DNA of 64,000 bases from Incumbomyces delicatus (taxonomy: Eukaryota; Ascomycota; Eurotiomycetes; Chaetothyriales; Trichomeriaceae). The position numbers and the translations under genes were made by a program. Below the pieces are notes generated by a model. That model ran no database searches and had not been told where the DNA came from. It saw only the letters and a list, made by a program, of their open reading frames with translations. Below, piece by piece: positions 11,651 through 21,940 of this stretch. Numbering within the stretch: the stretch's first letter is position 1; the number at the start of each line of letters is the position of its first letter. The stretch spans positions 2,728,001 to 2,792,000 of the forward strand of contig JACJVS010000005.1 of the NCBI GenBank assembly GCA_017655985.1, written 5' to 3'.

Positions 11651-12612
11651 ATGCCACAAGCCCCGCCGCCTGCAAACGCAACGCTAGCAGAGAGGCTGCA
11701 GAAGCTCGCAACGACCTTGCAATATAAGTGTTGAGCTCGTTCCGTGCAGAGCTTCGATATGCTGACTTTTCAGAACTCGCCTGGTTCGTGGGGCACTTCA
11801 CCCTCCTCCTCTGCGTCTTCCGATACAGCTTGTCGTACATCACCTTCCACTCTCGCTCAAAATGGGCGGCGTTCAGCTATCGCACCGCTTTCGTGGCTGC
11901 TGTGCTGACTTACGGCATCGTCGTGTACAAGGCCTTTCGAGCTCGAGTCAAACCAGGCTCCCCGCCTGCTCAGACGGCCATGACTCTCCTCGGAGATGAG
12001 AATGTCCAATATTTGCGTAGGTTGCTCCGGAGCATGGACGAGCGCCAGAGCTAACCTGACCCGTCAGTGATTTCTCTCGTCTGGCTGATCAGCCGGCAAA
12101 TCCCGCTTGCTCTCCTTCCCTTCAGTGTCTACTCTGTCTTCCACGTGGCCACCTATACTCGCACAAACCTTCTCCCGACTTTCCAGCCGCCCAAGCCCAC
12201 ACCGGCAGGGCAATCGCCACAAGCGGCCAAATCTCAAAGTGGCCTGGCTGGAATGATTGGCAAGTTCGTCAAGGAGTACTACGACGGCAGCATGATGCTC
12301 GTAGCAGCTCTGGAAATTGCTCTGTGGGGCCGCCTGTTCCTTTCGGCTCTGACCTTCAGTAAGGGCGCTTGGCTCCTGCTGTGCTGCTACACCGTCTTTT
12401 TGCGAGCACGATACCACCAAAGCACCTTTGTGCAGAGTGCGTTTGCCCAGTTCTCGGCCCGTGTCGACGAGCAGCTCAGCCAGCAAAGCGTTCCGCCAGC
12501 AGCTAAGCAGGCCTGGGAGACAATGAAGAATGTGGCTCGACAAGCCGTCGATGCCACGGATGTGAGGAAATATGTCGGCGGAGCCCCCGCTGCTCAGAAG
12601 AAGGCCTCATAG
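11651..12612 (+). CDS. POM33: Pom33/Per33 (TMEM33-family) nuclear pore and ER membrane protein
   Basis: Multi-pass membrane protein of the ER and nuclear envelope that helps shape and space nuclear pores (family knowledge). Exon 1 starts MPQAPPPANATLAERLQKLA. The main body begins at 11774 with LAWFVGHFTLLL, and 12068-12612 follows a clean intron (12017-12067). About 287 aa are expected. Several hydrophobic spans are seen (WFVGHFTLLL, AFVAAVLTYGIVV, ISLVWLISRQIPLALLPFSVYS, GAWLLLCCYTVFL). Family marks include DENVQYL and YSVFHVATYTRTN. The tail is Ala/Lys-rich and ends KKAS. Oddity: the only good donor for intron 1 (GTGTTG at 11728) and the only good acceptor (TTTTCAG ending 11773) are out of phase by one nucleotide, so the exon 1 junction as given does not translate through. 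Confidence 0.85.
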
Positions 12613-13247
12613 ACGGCATTCTGGAAAATTCCATGCAGCATCAGCAAGAGCACCCCGCAATTATAGTGCAGAATACAAACACGTCACATCAACTAGACAA
12701 GCACGTCCACCAACACACGCGTTGGACCCGGACCAGGAATGGGTTCAAAGTTACAATTCAAAGCATTGAACGGAGAGGGAGAACGCTGGCGGGTCAACGA
12801 TCAAGGCCCTCAGCACGGTGCAAGCCGGGTTGGCTTGCTGTAAGAAATGGAGAGGGACGTTGTAGACACGGTTAGGTGGGGGATTATGTTGAATAGAAGC
12901 CGCGGATATGAAGTTGAGGATCTAGGACATAATGCCGGTCGCATACACAGATAGATGGCTGTGCCTTTAGTCAATTCGAGCCAATGCAAAGTCCTCGATC
13001 AATTCTCTAACCAGACCACAGAGTATAATGTGTTTGCTGTATCCGCTTTTAATCCTCCCTGCATGGCTCACAGAATAGTGAGAATAAGCAAGCAGGCACA
13101 GGCTGTGCGTAGTGGGTATGATCACGTGATGCCGACCCGCTGAACGCCACGGCTTATCACTGCCCGTTTGCCGACGAACGTCGAATCCAGTGCCTGGATC
13201 ACAACTCAACCGTCAACTCAACCAGGTAGTATTGATCGCACCATACT
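12613..13247. other. Intergenic region, POM33 to TMS1
   Basis: 635 bp with short unconvincing frames on both strands. A CACGTG-type hexamer (ATCACGTGAT) lies near 13121-13130, about 120 bp before the TMS1 start. Promoter function for TMS1 is inferred from position. Confidence 0.4.
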
Positions 13248-14935
13248 ATGGGAGCAATACTATCTCTTCCTCTGCTGGCTCTGCCCAGTGCGGCGACAAT
13301 ATGGTCCGTGGCTGCTTCGTGCTGCGGTGCCGCGACTTGCACGGCGTTGTGCAACGCCTGTGGCAAGTTCCAAAGCAGGTATGTCGGTCGCGTCGACGAC
13401 GTCGCCTTAACCCTGGCTCTGGCTCTGGCTGTGGCTCTGGCTCTGGCTCTGGCTTTGGCTCTGGTTGTGGCTCTGGTCGATACCGATGCCGATCCTGATC
13501 CTCATCCTCATCATGGTCTTGACGCTCATCTTGATCCTCATCTTGACGCTCATCTTGATTCTCATCCTGATCATGGTCTTGACGCTCATACTGACGGAAT
13601 GGCAGCATGGCAACACGTATCGCATACGCTTTCATCCTCCTTGTCAACTCGATCTTTGCTTGGATCATGCTCACACCGTGGGCCGTGCGGAAACTCGAAC
13701 ACCTGACCCTCGATTACATGACGTTTGAATGCGACTCTCGCGAGTGCTACGGCTACATGGCCGTGCAGAGAATCAACTTTGCCCTCGGACTGTTTCACTT
13801 CCTCCTCTCCTTCCTCCTGATCGGCATTCGCAATACCAGAGATGGTCGTGCCGGCATACAGAATGGCTATTGGGGGCCAAAGATCATTGCATGGATCGCC
13901 TTCATAATCATCAGCTTTTTCATCCCCGAGCAGTTCTTCATGTTCTACGGTAAATACATTGCTTTCACAGGAGCCATGCTTTTTGTCCTGCTCGGGTTGG
14001 TGCTCCTGGTCGATCTGGCTCACACGTGGGTGGAGATGTGCGTCGACAAAGCCGAGGATGACACCGACCCGAATGCCTCAGTATGGAGATGGATCCTTGT
14101 CGGCTCGACCTTGTTCATGCTCCTGGCCGCCTTCGCCATGACCATCGTCATGTACATCTATTTCTCGGGGCATACCTGTGGCATGAACAATGCCGCTATC
14201 ACAATCAATCTTCTGGCAATGTTGGCCGTCTCCGGCTTGTCCATGGCGCCACGGATCCAGGAAGAGAATGTGAGAGCTGGAGTAGGCCAGGCTGCCATGG
14301 TAGCGGTCTACTGCACCTACCTCACCTTCTCCGCCGTCTGCATGGAACCCGACGACAAGAAATGCAATCCTCTTATCAGAGCACGAGGCGCTCGAACCAC
14401 TACCATCGTCCTTGGCGCAATCGTCACCCTGCTGACCGTCGCCTACACAACAACCCGAGCAGCAACACAAAGTTTCTTTGGCAACACGGAATCCGGCCAT
14501 ATCCTCCTCCCCGAAGACGACTATGGCCCTGCCGCGAACCACGTTGTCATCTCCGACCAACCGCGTGCTCGTAGACAGATGGCTCTCCAACAAGCGATTG
14601 CCGAAGGTTCCCTTCCCGCCTCAGCCACACTCGAAGATTCGGACGATGAAGAAGAAACGGACTCGAAAGGCGGGAAACATGTCAAAGACGATGAGCGCCG
14701 AGCAACGCAATACAACTACTCCCTCTTCCACATTATCTTCTTCCTCGCCACATGCTGGGTGGCTACACTGCTTACGCAATCTCTGGATCCCGAGAGCGAT
14801 TCTGATTTCACTCCACTTGGACGAACGTATGCGGCAAGCTGGATCAAGATTATCAGTGCCTGGGTGTGCTATTTGATCTATACCTGGAGTTTGGTTGCGC
14901 CGATTGTGTTGACAGGAAGGGAATTCTCAAGATAG
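13248..14935 (+). CDS. TMS1: TMS1/Serinc-family multi-pass membrane protein
   Basis: Serinc-family protein of endomembranes; animal members are linked to serine incorporation into lipids, while the yeast role is unclear. My model is 13248-13378 and 13606-14935, giving 486 aa. Exon 1 encodes the family start MGAILSLPLLALPSAATIW and the cysteine block ASCCGAATCTALCNACGKFQ. The splice rebuilds FQSSMATRIAYA, which fixes the acceptor at 13605. About ten hydrophobic segments follow, including FALGLFHFLLSFLLIG, IIAWIAFIIISFFIP and MLFVLLGLVLLVDLAH. An acidic cytosolic loop (DSDDEEETDS) precedes the last two spans. The single intron (227 nt) is four to five times longer than others in the window because it is filled with short repeats (listed separately). 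Confidence 0.93.
13405..13600. repeat. Expanded simple repeats inside the TMS1 intron
   Basis: The first tract (about 13410-13475) is a run of GGCTCT-type hexamers with a few variants (GGCTGT, GGCTTT). The second (about 13490-13598) is built of CTCATCTTGA/CTCATCCTGA-type units with two copies of ATCATGGTCTTGACGCTCAT. Both are periodic in multiples of three, so frames on either strand stay open; this explains the Asp/Glu/Gln-rich and Pro/Glu-rich antisense frames seen there. I read it as a microsatellite expansion in an intron, not a gene. Confidence 0.8.
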
Positions 14936-15926
14936 CGTCTTGGTGATTTGAATGTCGTGTCGAATGGAGAAGAAGAAGCGGTAATTCCCTGGGAAGAGGG
15001 CGATTGAAGAACGGCAGTGGTCGGATAGGCTGTGGGAGATGCGGGCAGTTCTTCGTGCATGCAAAGCATGCAAATATCCTGTTTGATCAGGCTCTAGGGG
15101 GCGAGCATAACAGGAGTTGACGATAGACAAAACCGCATGGATAGCGGCTTGAACCTTCTCACCTTTTCTGTTCCAAGCTGAATTACTTCCCAAGTGTCCA
15201 CCACCACCACCCCTGCTCAAGTGAACAGGGGAAGAAAAAGCAAAAAACACGTCTTGGTGACTTCCCGCACCAAGCTTTCTTTACCTTGGGAATTTTATTA
15301 CTTCTACCCATGAATATTTAGTCGATTGCTGACTTACTTAGTACGCCACTTGCTTGACAAGAGAGAGAAAGAGAAAGAGAAAGAAAAAAAGGGGGGGCGG
15401 GGAGCTGTTTTTTTATGTCTCCACGTGTGTTACCATACATTTGCATATGTATCTTTTCTTTTTCATCCTCTGTGCCGTGTATGTCACATGTATATCTCTG
15501 CCTGTTTACAACAACCCCTCTTCCCCCTTCGAGAATCCCCCCCTCCCCCCCCTTCAATGTGAAAAAATAGGAGGAGAGTAAAGAAGAGAAATGAAAAGAA
15601 AGGAAAGGCGTAAGTTGGTTATCCTGAGTCCCGAGTCTCGAATCTCGAATCTCGAATCCATCGGCGTTTTGTCTCTCTCTTTTGCGCCGGTTACCCCCGA
15701 TTAAAAAAGTCAGCCGAAAAATCCCCAGTCATCCAGTTAGCCAGGTCGAGCTACTCCTCCGTGCTTCTCTGTAACCCACCCCCTGATGGTTTGTCTTCCC
15801 CTTTCCCTTTTTGTGACATTTTTCTGGCTTTGCGGAGCAGAGCCGAGCCGAGCTGAGCAGAGAGATGAAACGAAAAGAAAACGAGAAGGCAATCAGGGAG
15901 AGAGAGAGAGCTATAGGTCGTCTGTT
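14936..15926. other. Intergenic region between convergent TMS1 and the Cys-loop repeat gene
   Basis: 991 bp shared by two converging 3' ends. It contains a purine tract of GAGAAA-type units with a G run at about 15360-15403, a C-rich run near 15538-15554, and a short CGAATCT repeat near 15640-15658. No gene is supported. Confidence 0.5.
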
Positions 15927-17348
15927 TTATAGTCGTCCTTTGCCTAGCCATGCAGCCCAAGTCGCGGATACGGTTGTGGTCGCGGTCTTGGTTGCTGTTG
16001 CGGTCGCGGTCGCAGTCGCGGTCGTAGTGGCCGTGACTGTCTCGGTTTGCGTGATGAAGCTGGTGCTCACGGCTGTGCACGGCGCGGTCGTGGTGGAGAC
16101 TGAAACGGAGACCGAGACCGAAACAGAAACGGAGACAGAGGTGACGGTGTCTGTGACGGTGTCGGTGACAGTTTCGGTGTTGGTGCCCGTGACGGTGTCT
16201 GTGACGGTTTCGGTGTTGGCGGGCGGTGTCGAGACGATGACACTGGTGACTGTTTGCGCGGGTTCGGTTACGGTGAACGTTGGTGGTGGAGGGCACGCAG
16301 TGGTAGGGCCGGCTGTTGTCTCAGTGACAGTGACTGTCGAAGGTGGGCCGCAGGGGACGGGATTGCCATCGTCGTCGGTGCAAGGGGAGGGAGGCGTGGG
16401 GCATGAGGTCGGGCCCTCAGTGATTGTGAATGTGCTTGCTTCACAAGGGACAGGATTCCCATTGCCATCCGTGCAAGGCGCGGGGAGAGTCACGGTCGTA
16501 GCTGGAGGCTGCGGTGGGCACTCAGATGTGACCGTGGTTGGTCCACAGGGAATTGGGTTGCCTTCGTCGTCGGTGCAAGGTGCAGGGACAGTCACAGTGA
16601 TAGCTGGAGGTTGTGTTGGACATTCTGACGTTGTGATTGGCCCCGGGCAGGTCTCTGTAACTGTAGTCGGTCCACAAGGAACTGGGTTGCCGTCATCGTC
16701 GGTGCAAGGTGCCGGAACGGTGACTGTCGTGGCTGGAGGCTGCGCTGGACACTCAGAGGTGACCGTGGTCGGTCCACAAGGAATTGGGTTGCCGTCGTCG
16801 TCGGTGCAGGGTGCAGGGACGGTTACAGTGATAGCTGGAGGTTGCGGTGGACACTCAGAGGTGACTGTAGTTGGCTCACATGGGATCGGATTACCATCGT
16901 CATCGGTGCAAGGCGAAGGGGGTAAAGTTGGACATGTAGTCGGACGATCAGTCGTGATCGTAATAGTGGAAACACCGCCACAGGGGATCGGGTTCCCGTT
17001 GTCGTCTTCACAAGGAGAAGCGGTCGAGGTAACCGTGATGGTCGGAGGTGCCGGTGCCGAAGGACAGTCCGTGGGAGGTCCTCCATCAGGAATTGTGATG
17101 GTAGTGGTGAAGGTGTCCGGTGGAGGGCACGTAGCTGGAACTCCAGTCGTTGCATCAGGAGTCGAGAGTGTACCTGTCCATTCGCTCCAAGTAGTGGTTT
17201 CCCCCCGAACCACAAGACGGTTCAAAGGGTTAGCTTGAGCAAGCAGGCTGTTCAACTTCGGTCAGAATAGGAGTCTCTTTGACGCAGACTGGAAATACCT
17301 CAAACTTGAGCCTGCAAGCAGGACCTGGCGAAAGGCAATGGAGTGCAT
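15927..17348 (-). CDS. Secreted Thr-rich repeat protein with seven Cys-loop motifs
   Basis: Predicted extracellular or wall-associated protein; no family recognised. The start is spliced: exon 1 is 17299-17348 (minus) and exon 2 is 15927-17247, with GTATTT donor, CTGAC branch-like site and GAACAG acceptor, giving 456 aa. The join creates a signal peptide MHSIAFRQVLLAGSSLSLLAQA with likely cleavage before NPLNRL. The middle (about residues 70-320) has seven copies of a unit with core PCTDDDGNPIPC, two cysteines bounding an acidic Gly-Asn-Pro loop, joined by TTVTSECP-type linkers. The C-terminal part is Thr/Val/Ser-rich (TETVTDTV and SVSV runs), expected to be O-glycosylated, and ends WAAWLGKGRL. 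No GPI-type hydrophobic tail is seen, so a further 3' exon is possible. A cell-wall or adhesive role is inference. Confidence 0.75.
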
Positions 17349-17870
17349 TATGTTCCAAGGCAATTGGTGTGAGTTGGTATGTATGAACGAACGAATGGAT
17401 GAGTTGTTGACTGCCTTGGTGGAATGGTAAGCAAGTAGGAGGGCGTCGTGGGTTATATATCTCGAGGCGACCTTCCAACAACCTCAAAATCATCGGTGGA
17501 CCCAGCACACAAACCACCACAAAGGGATCAACACGGTTCCTGAACTTGTGCTGCAAGCCAATATGCTGTGTTCCAAGATCGTCTTCAGTGATGAGATCCA
17601 GCTTGTCCGCCACGAAATAACTTCAACACATTTCTTGCTCTCTTCACAATCGAGCCAGCAGCTTGTGGAGCAAAGGTTGAGAGCTTTCCTAAGGGAGACG
17701 CATGTTCCAAACCATACGCTGCAACCTGCAACAGAGCTGCTTTTTGCTGCGTCTATGTTCAGCATTGTCGTCACTATCCCAGGCAAAGCCCTTGAGAGGC
17801 GGTGGGGTGAGGTGTTACAAAGCATGCAAGGGCAGGGTTAGCCACCTGGGATAATGTATACTGGCAATTC
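17349..17870. other. Upstream region of the Cys-loop repeat gene
   Basis: 522 bp. A plus-strand frame at 17548-17841 (97 codons) and a minus-strand frame at 17490-17825 (111 codons) overlap each other. Neither resembles a family, and neither is preferred. The stretch probably holds the promoter of the repeat gene. Confidence 0.3.
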
Positions 17871-18566
17871 ATGGACTTCACTCAGCTTTTGGTTGGCCCA
17901 GCCGCTCACATATCCAGCGTGGCATGGTCGCTGCAGCGGCGCGAGATCGATGCCGAGAGATCGATGCTGGAAGAAGAAACTAGTCTAGACGTTACCTGTG
18001 CCTATAGCAGCAAACTTGTTGAGGGGGAGCACATACGTACACTCAACCGTGTCGCAGGCCGGTTTTCGGCAAACCACAAAGATAGCGAGAAAAGGGAGCA
18101 TCGTTGGCTAACCGATTGCTCGGGTTTGTTTTCTCACGAGTTTTACCGGACTCATAGCAACGCCGACAGGACTGGGATCGTCTGTTTTCCTGCCTGTATC
18201 AGGCACGGTTTTCTGGAGCAATGTGGAGGTAGACCAAGACATCATTTCCCAAATTGCAAGGTTGAACACTGGCAATTTGAGCAATGGCGTGGTGCGTCAG
18301 AGGACCGATGGTCTCACGTTCTCATGACCGTAGGTGTAGCATTTCTGACAGGAACGTTGTGCAGATACCTTTGCACAAGTAAGAGTTTGGTAGCGAGGCC
18401 ACGGCATAATGTGGAGGCGGCTTCCCGAGACCTGTGTGACATAAAACGAGGGTGGAGTTGGACTGCTGCAGACCTAGAAAAGGCGAAATATGCTGCTGCA
18501 CAACTTGGACAGAACCAGTACTTGGGGCATATCGACTTCAAAATTATGGAGGAGGAACAGCCTTGA
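17871..18566 (+). CDS. Hypothetical 231-codon open frame, weakly supported
   Basis: Uninterrupted plus-strand frame starting MDFTQLLVGPAAH and ending KIMEEEQP. One hydrophobic segment (VLMTVGVAFLTGTLCRYL) and a few cysteines are visible. There is no recognisable domain, no signal peptide, and the residue mix (many Cys, Trp, His, Arg) is not typical of a conserved fungal protein. It lies at the start of the gene-poor region, so it may be an orphan, a decayed gene or chance. Confidence 0.25.
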   Translation: MDFTQLLVGPAAHISSVAWSLQRREIDAERSMLEEETSLDVTCAYSSKLVEGEHIRTLNRVAGRFSANHKDSEKREHRWLTDCSGLFSHEFYRTHSNADRTGIVCFPACIRHGFLEQCGGRPRHHFPNCKVEHWQFEQWRGASEDRWSHVLMTVGVAFLTGTLCRYLCTSKSLVARPRHNVEAASRDLCDIKRGWSWTAADLEKAKYAAAQLGQNQYLGHIDFKIMEEEQP

Positions 18567-18859
18567 AATCTGAGACCTTCGATTTATTTTCGTGACGTGA
18601 AATTGATGTTTGTATATCGACTGCCAGGGTGGCGATTTGACAAGGATTCAAGGAACCCCGGACCGCCCAAAAGACGATTTTGCTCTTTGTGCAAAACGTG
18701 GCAGACGTTGATATTCTGGCGGGCTCCTCGTTTTGTAGAAAAACGCATGGTCCGGGGTAGAAAGAAACAATGGAGCGGGAGCGAAAATCCGGAGATGTCT
18801 CGAATCTCAATTTCTCGTCTTATTGAAATGAGATGTGCTTGAGCATGAGACCACGGACA

Positions 18860-20602
18860 TTAAATTGTGTAACGGTAGTGCGGATGTCGATGGCCAAGCC
18901 GACTCTGGTCTCCATCGAGCCTGTCGTTCCTATCACCTCGATCTCTCTTCCTGTTTTCCCAGAGGTTGTACACAATTCCAAGCAGGACACTGATTATGGC
19001 AAGTACCAGAGCACCCAGATTGATGGAATGGCCGAGGGCGTAGCGAGGTGCGTCTTCCGGCATGTACGTGAAGGTTGCCACGAACGCTAGAGACGATCAG
19101 TGAGACAGCTATTACCTTTTTGCCAATACACGTACCAGCACAATTTGCGAAGGCCACCTGAAAGCCCGTGCCAGTCGCACGGACGTAGTGAGGACTTAGG
19201 TTGTTACTGAGCCATGCCATCACAGCAGGAGAGCAGATGAAGACACTACAGGCTACGAAAAATGTTCCGCCATACCGGACGCTGGCAGATTTACTTGCCA
19301 GAAGCATTATGTAGCCAATGATGGCAAGTCCTGATCCAGCCAGCATGATAGGTCCTCGCATTTTGAGTTTGTCTGAGTAGAAAGTGGTGGCGAGCACAAG
19401 CAAGAAAGGCGGAAATTTGGAGGCACAGTCAACAGCTGTGTATTTGTTGAGGTGTAGCCGAGAGAATTGATGATTGTTGGCAAGAAGAGACTGAAGCTGT
19501 AAAGGGGGACAAGCACGAAGAACCAGGCGAGAGAGGTCATCCACAGATTGGGAGACACGAATGCCAGCTTGACCCAGTACCTAGATTAAAATGTCAGTCC
19601 CGGTGAGTGCTTTGTTGCGGAGGGCAAGCTACGAGGGGCGCGGGGTTAACGCAACAGATCGAGCTCGGCTTACCAATCGAACTTCTCTTTGTCAATGTCC
19701 TCTTCCGCCGTTGCGTCGTGAAAGTCATGCTTAAGGTACGCCATGATGAATGTCTTCTCGTCTTGACTTAGGAATTTGGCATGGCTCGGGTTGTGCGGCA
19801 TGAAGAATAGACAAACGGTGCCATATAGTGCTGTGATTGCCCCCTCAATGAAGAGTATCCTGTTCGCATAAGGATAAGTGGCGATCGAATTTTGGAATAC
19901 TCACCAAGGCCACTTATCATATCCGCCAGTGCTGATCTGGGCCGGTCCGATCGCGAGTAGTCCGCCGAAAGCGCCTGATAGTGGTGCAGCACAGTAGAAT
20001 AAACCTATCCTCCATGCCATTTTGTGCCGAGGATAGAACCTGGGAGGCCAATTAGTCGCTAAAGTGTGCCACTGGAAGGTAATGAGGGTATATCGCGAGA
20101 TATACAATGATGCCCGGAAGCAGACCTCTTTCGAAGAGGCCAAGAAAGCATCGGGCAACCACGAGACCAGCGAATGACTTGGTGAAACCCATGAATGTGC
20201 TCACCAGACCCCAGCAGATGATCAAAAATGGCAGATAGTACCCAGCATGGAAGTAGTTGATCGGGAACATCGATCAATATATAGGGGACATAGAATACCA
20301 CCGTACGCAGTTAGTGTTTGACGGGCAATCAGAGCGTCTCGCCAACCTAGAGCAGTATTGAACATGGTTCCGCGAAGGTTCAAGTCTTCAGTCAAGCCAT
20401 CGGTGCGAGCATTGCCGATGTTCGACCTGTCGATGAATGCGCACAGCCAAATGCCAAAGAGCCATGGTAGAATATGGTAATCTTGCTTCCTAATGATGCG
20501 CTCTTCAATCTTCGGGTCTGCTTCCTGGATGTGGACAGCTTCAGCTTTTAGTTCGTCCGACTCTAGATATCTGTGGTGAGAAGCGTCACATCCATTGACC
20601 AT
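18860..20602 (-). pseudogene. Broken Dal5-type MFS transporter
   Basis: Remnant of an allantoate/nicotinate-permease-type major facilitator. Recognisable parts in order are IEERIIRKQDYHILPWL, FIDRSNIGNARTDGL, FLGLFERGLLPGIIVYLA, LFYCAAPLSGAFGGLLAIGPAQ, YWVKLAFVSPNLW, GYTSTNTQLLTVPP, YGGTFFVACSVF, FQVAFANCA and the C-terminal RYALGHSINLGAL...RHPHYRY. Two reading-frame breaks are seen: near 20258-20265 (VPYILIDVP versus INYFHAGYYLPF) and near 19409-19425 (TVPPN versus PPFLLVLATTFYSD). Two splice sites are also lost. The acceptor of intron 1 near 20300 has no AG, and the donor after VYLA near 20090 has no GT. The last three introns are intact. Several independent lesions argue for a pseudogene rather than one base error. 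Confidence 0.75.
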
Positions 20603-20664
20603 TTGCCCTGTCGTGTTGGAAAGTCGCTGTAGTGAAGGAAATGAGAGACAAAGTTTGGATACTT

Positions 20665-21940
20665 TTACACAGCAGGACCAGCACCGACCCAGACACGATA
20701 GCTCCTAAACGGGCCCTTCCTCCTATCGATATTATTGTACTGCCGGCCCGGGCTCAAGGCAAGCTGATTCGTGCAGAAATACATCCAGCCGTCCCGGATA
20801 GCGGCACTATCAGCGTGCTGGATCAGGCCACTGCGCACAAAGTCCTTGACGACGTAGTTCTTGGCGGGGACGGGCTCCAGAGAACGGGCATTTTTGTTGC
20901 TTGGTGTAAGGACAGGGACGCCGTTGACGGTATCGTTGACGGCAGCCTGCAGCGTGTCGACGTAGAAGATGGCGTTGTGCTCGCCGGCCATGATGTAGAC
21001 GCGGCCGTTGTCGTCGGCGGTGAGGCTGGCTTGTTCCGTGCCGCATTGGCCCGGGTCTTGGACGTGGTCGAGCAGGTCGTCGTCGGAGATGGACGCGTTG
21101 ACGACGGCCGCTTGGGAGATGTAGGAGAAGCGACGCGAGGCCAGCACGGCCCAGTACACGTTTCCCGAGGCTAGTGCGATGCCGTCGGACCCCGTCGTGA
21201 TGAAGGACTTGTTCGTGCCGTTCCAGGCGTGGATTGGCTGGCCGTTGTAGACGCTGACGTAGTTCTCGTCGGCGCGCGTGAATGTGCTGTTGACCAGACG
21301 GCGGTTGGTGAAGCCCGTGGCGAGGTCGATCGAGAGGATCGAGCCGAGGTCCGATTCGTCGGTGATGAATGCGTACCCCTTCGTGCCTAGCGTGTTGTTG
21401 ATACGGACGTCGTTGGCGTTCATCTTGTCGTAGTACAGGGACGAAGGGATCACGTAGGTTCGGAGGAGCGTGCCGTTGAGCGCGAAGGACATGATCTTGG
21501 CCCCGTACTCAATGGCTGATTTGGAGCCTGGCGGAATTCCAGAGCTGGTTGATGCTGTCGAGGACCACGTTTTGGACATTGACGAAGCATTCACTTGCGT
21601 TCTGCCCGGATGTGCAGTTTTGCATTGCTGCTGAAGGCCAGGCATCTTCGTCGGTAAACGATGTGCAGAGGACCACGTTGCTCGGTGTAGGACCTGTGTT
21701 GCGAGGATACGTGAGGTAGAGATTCAGATTCGGGTCTATTGCAAGACCTGTCGGTGGCTTGATTGATTCATGGACTGGTTCGAGGGGAGGTCCGATTATG
21801 GTAAAATCAGATGGGCAGGTGCCTATCGTACCACCGGGTGATTGAGCTGGAGGCGCCGGGCAGGAAGATGGGAACTGGGCTGATGTAGATGCTACGAAGA
21901 GCACTGTCAAACCAGGGCTGTGCAAGTGAAATATCTTCAT
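20665..21940 (-). pseudogene. Frameshifted MRJP/yellow-family secreted protein gene
   Basis: Resembles fungal proteins of the major royal jelly/yellow family, secreted beta-propellers of mostly unknown role in fungi. It starts at 21940 with a signal peptide (MKIFHLHSPGLTVLFVASTSA) and a Cys/Pro-rich segment. Family marks follow: PTGLAIDPNLNLYLTYPR, FVNVQNVVLDSINQLW, then in another frame SGIPPGSKSAIEYGAKI, FITDESDLGSILSIDL and the end KGPFRSYRVWVGAGPAV. The frame breaks at about 21538-21544, between QLW and GIPPG, where family members have a few more residues. No intron could bridge it. The rest of both halves is open and well conserved, so inactivation looks recent, or it could be a sequencing artefact. 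Confidence 0.72.

Noticed and set aside
11720..11773. AT-AC or GC-AG intron to rescue POM33 intron 1
   Set aside because: The local sequence matches neither U12-type ends nor a usable GC donor in the right phase.
13246..13674. Minus-strand Asp/Glu/Gln-rich and plus-strand Leu/Ala-rich frames at TMS1
   Set aside because: They are readings of the intronic microsatellites and overlap the TMS1 exons; the TMS1 splice is well supported by family continuity.
15865..17238. 457-codon plus-strand open frame opposite the Cys-loop repeat gene
   Set aside because: It is Val/Thr/Gly-repetitive only because it is antisense to codon-periodic repeats. The minus strand has a splice-supported signal peptide and conserved cysteines.
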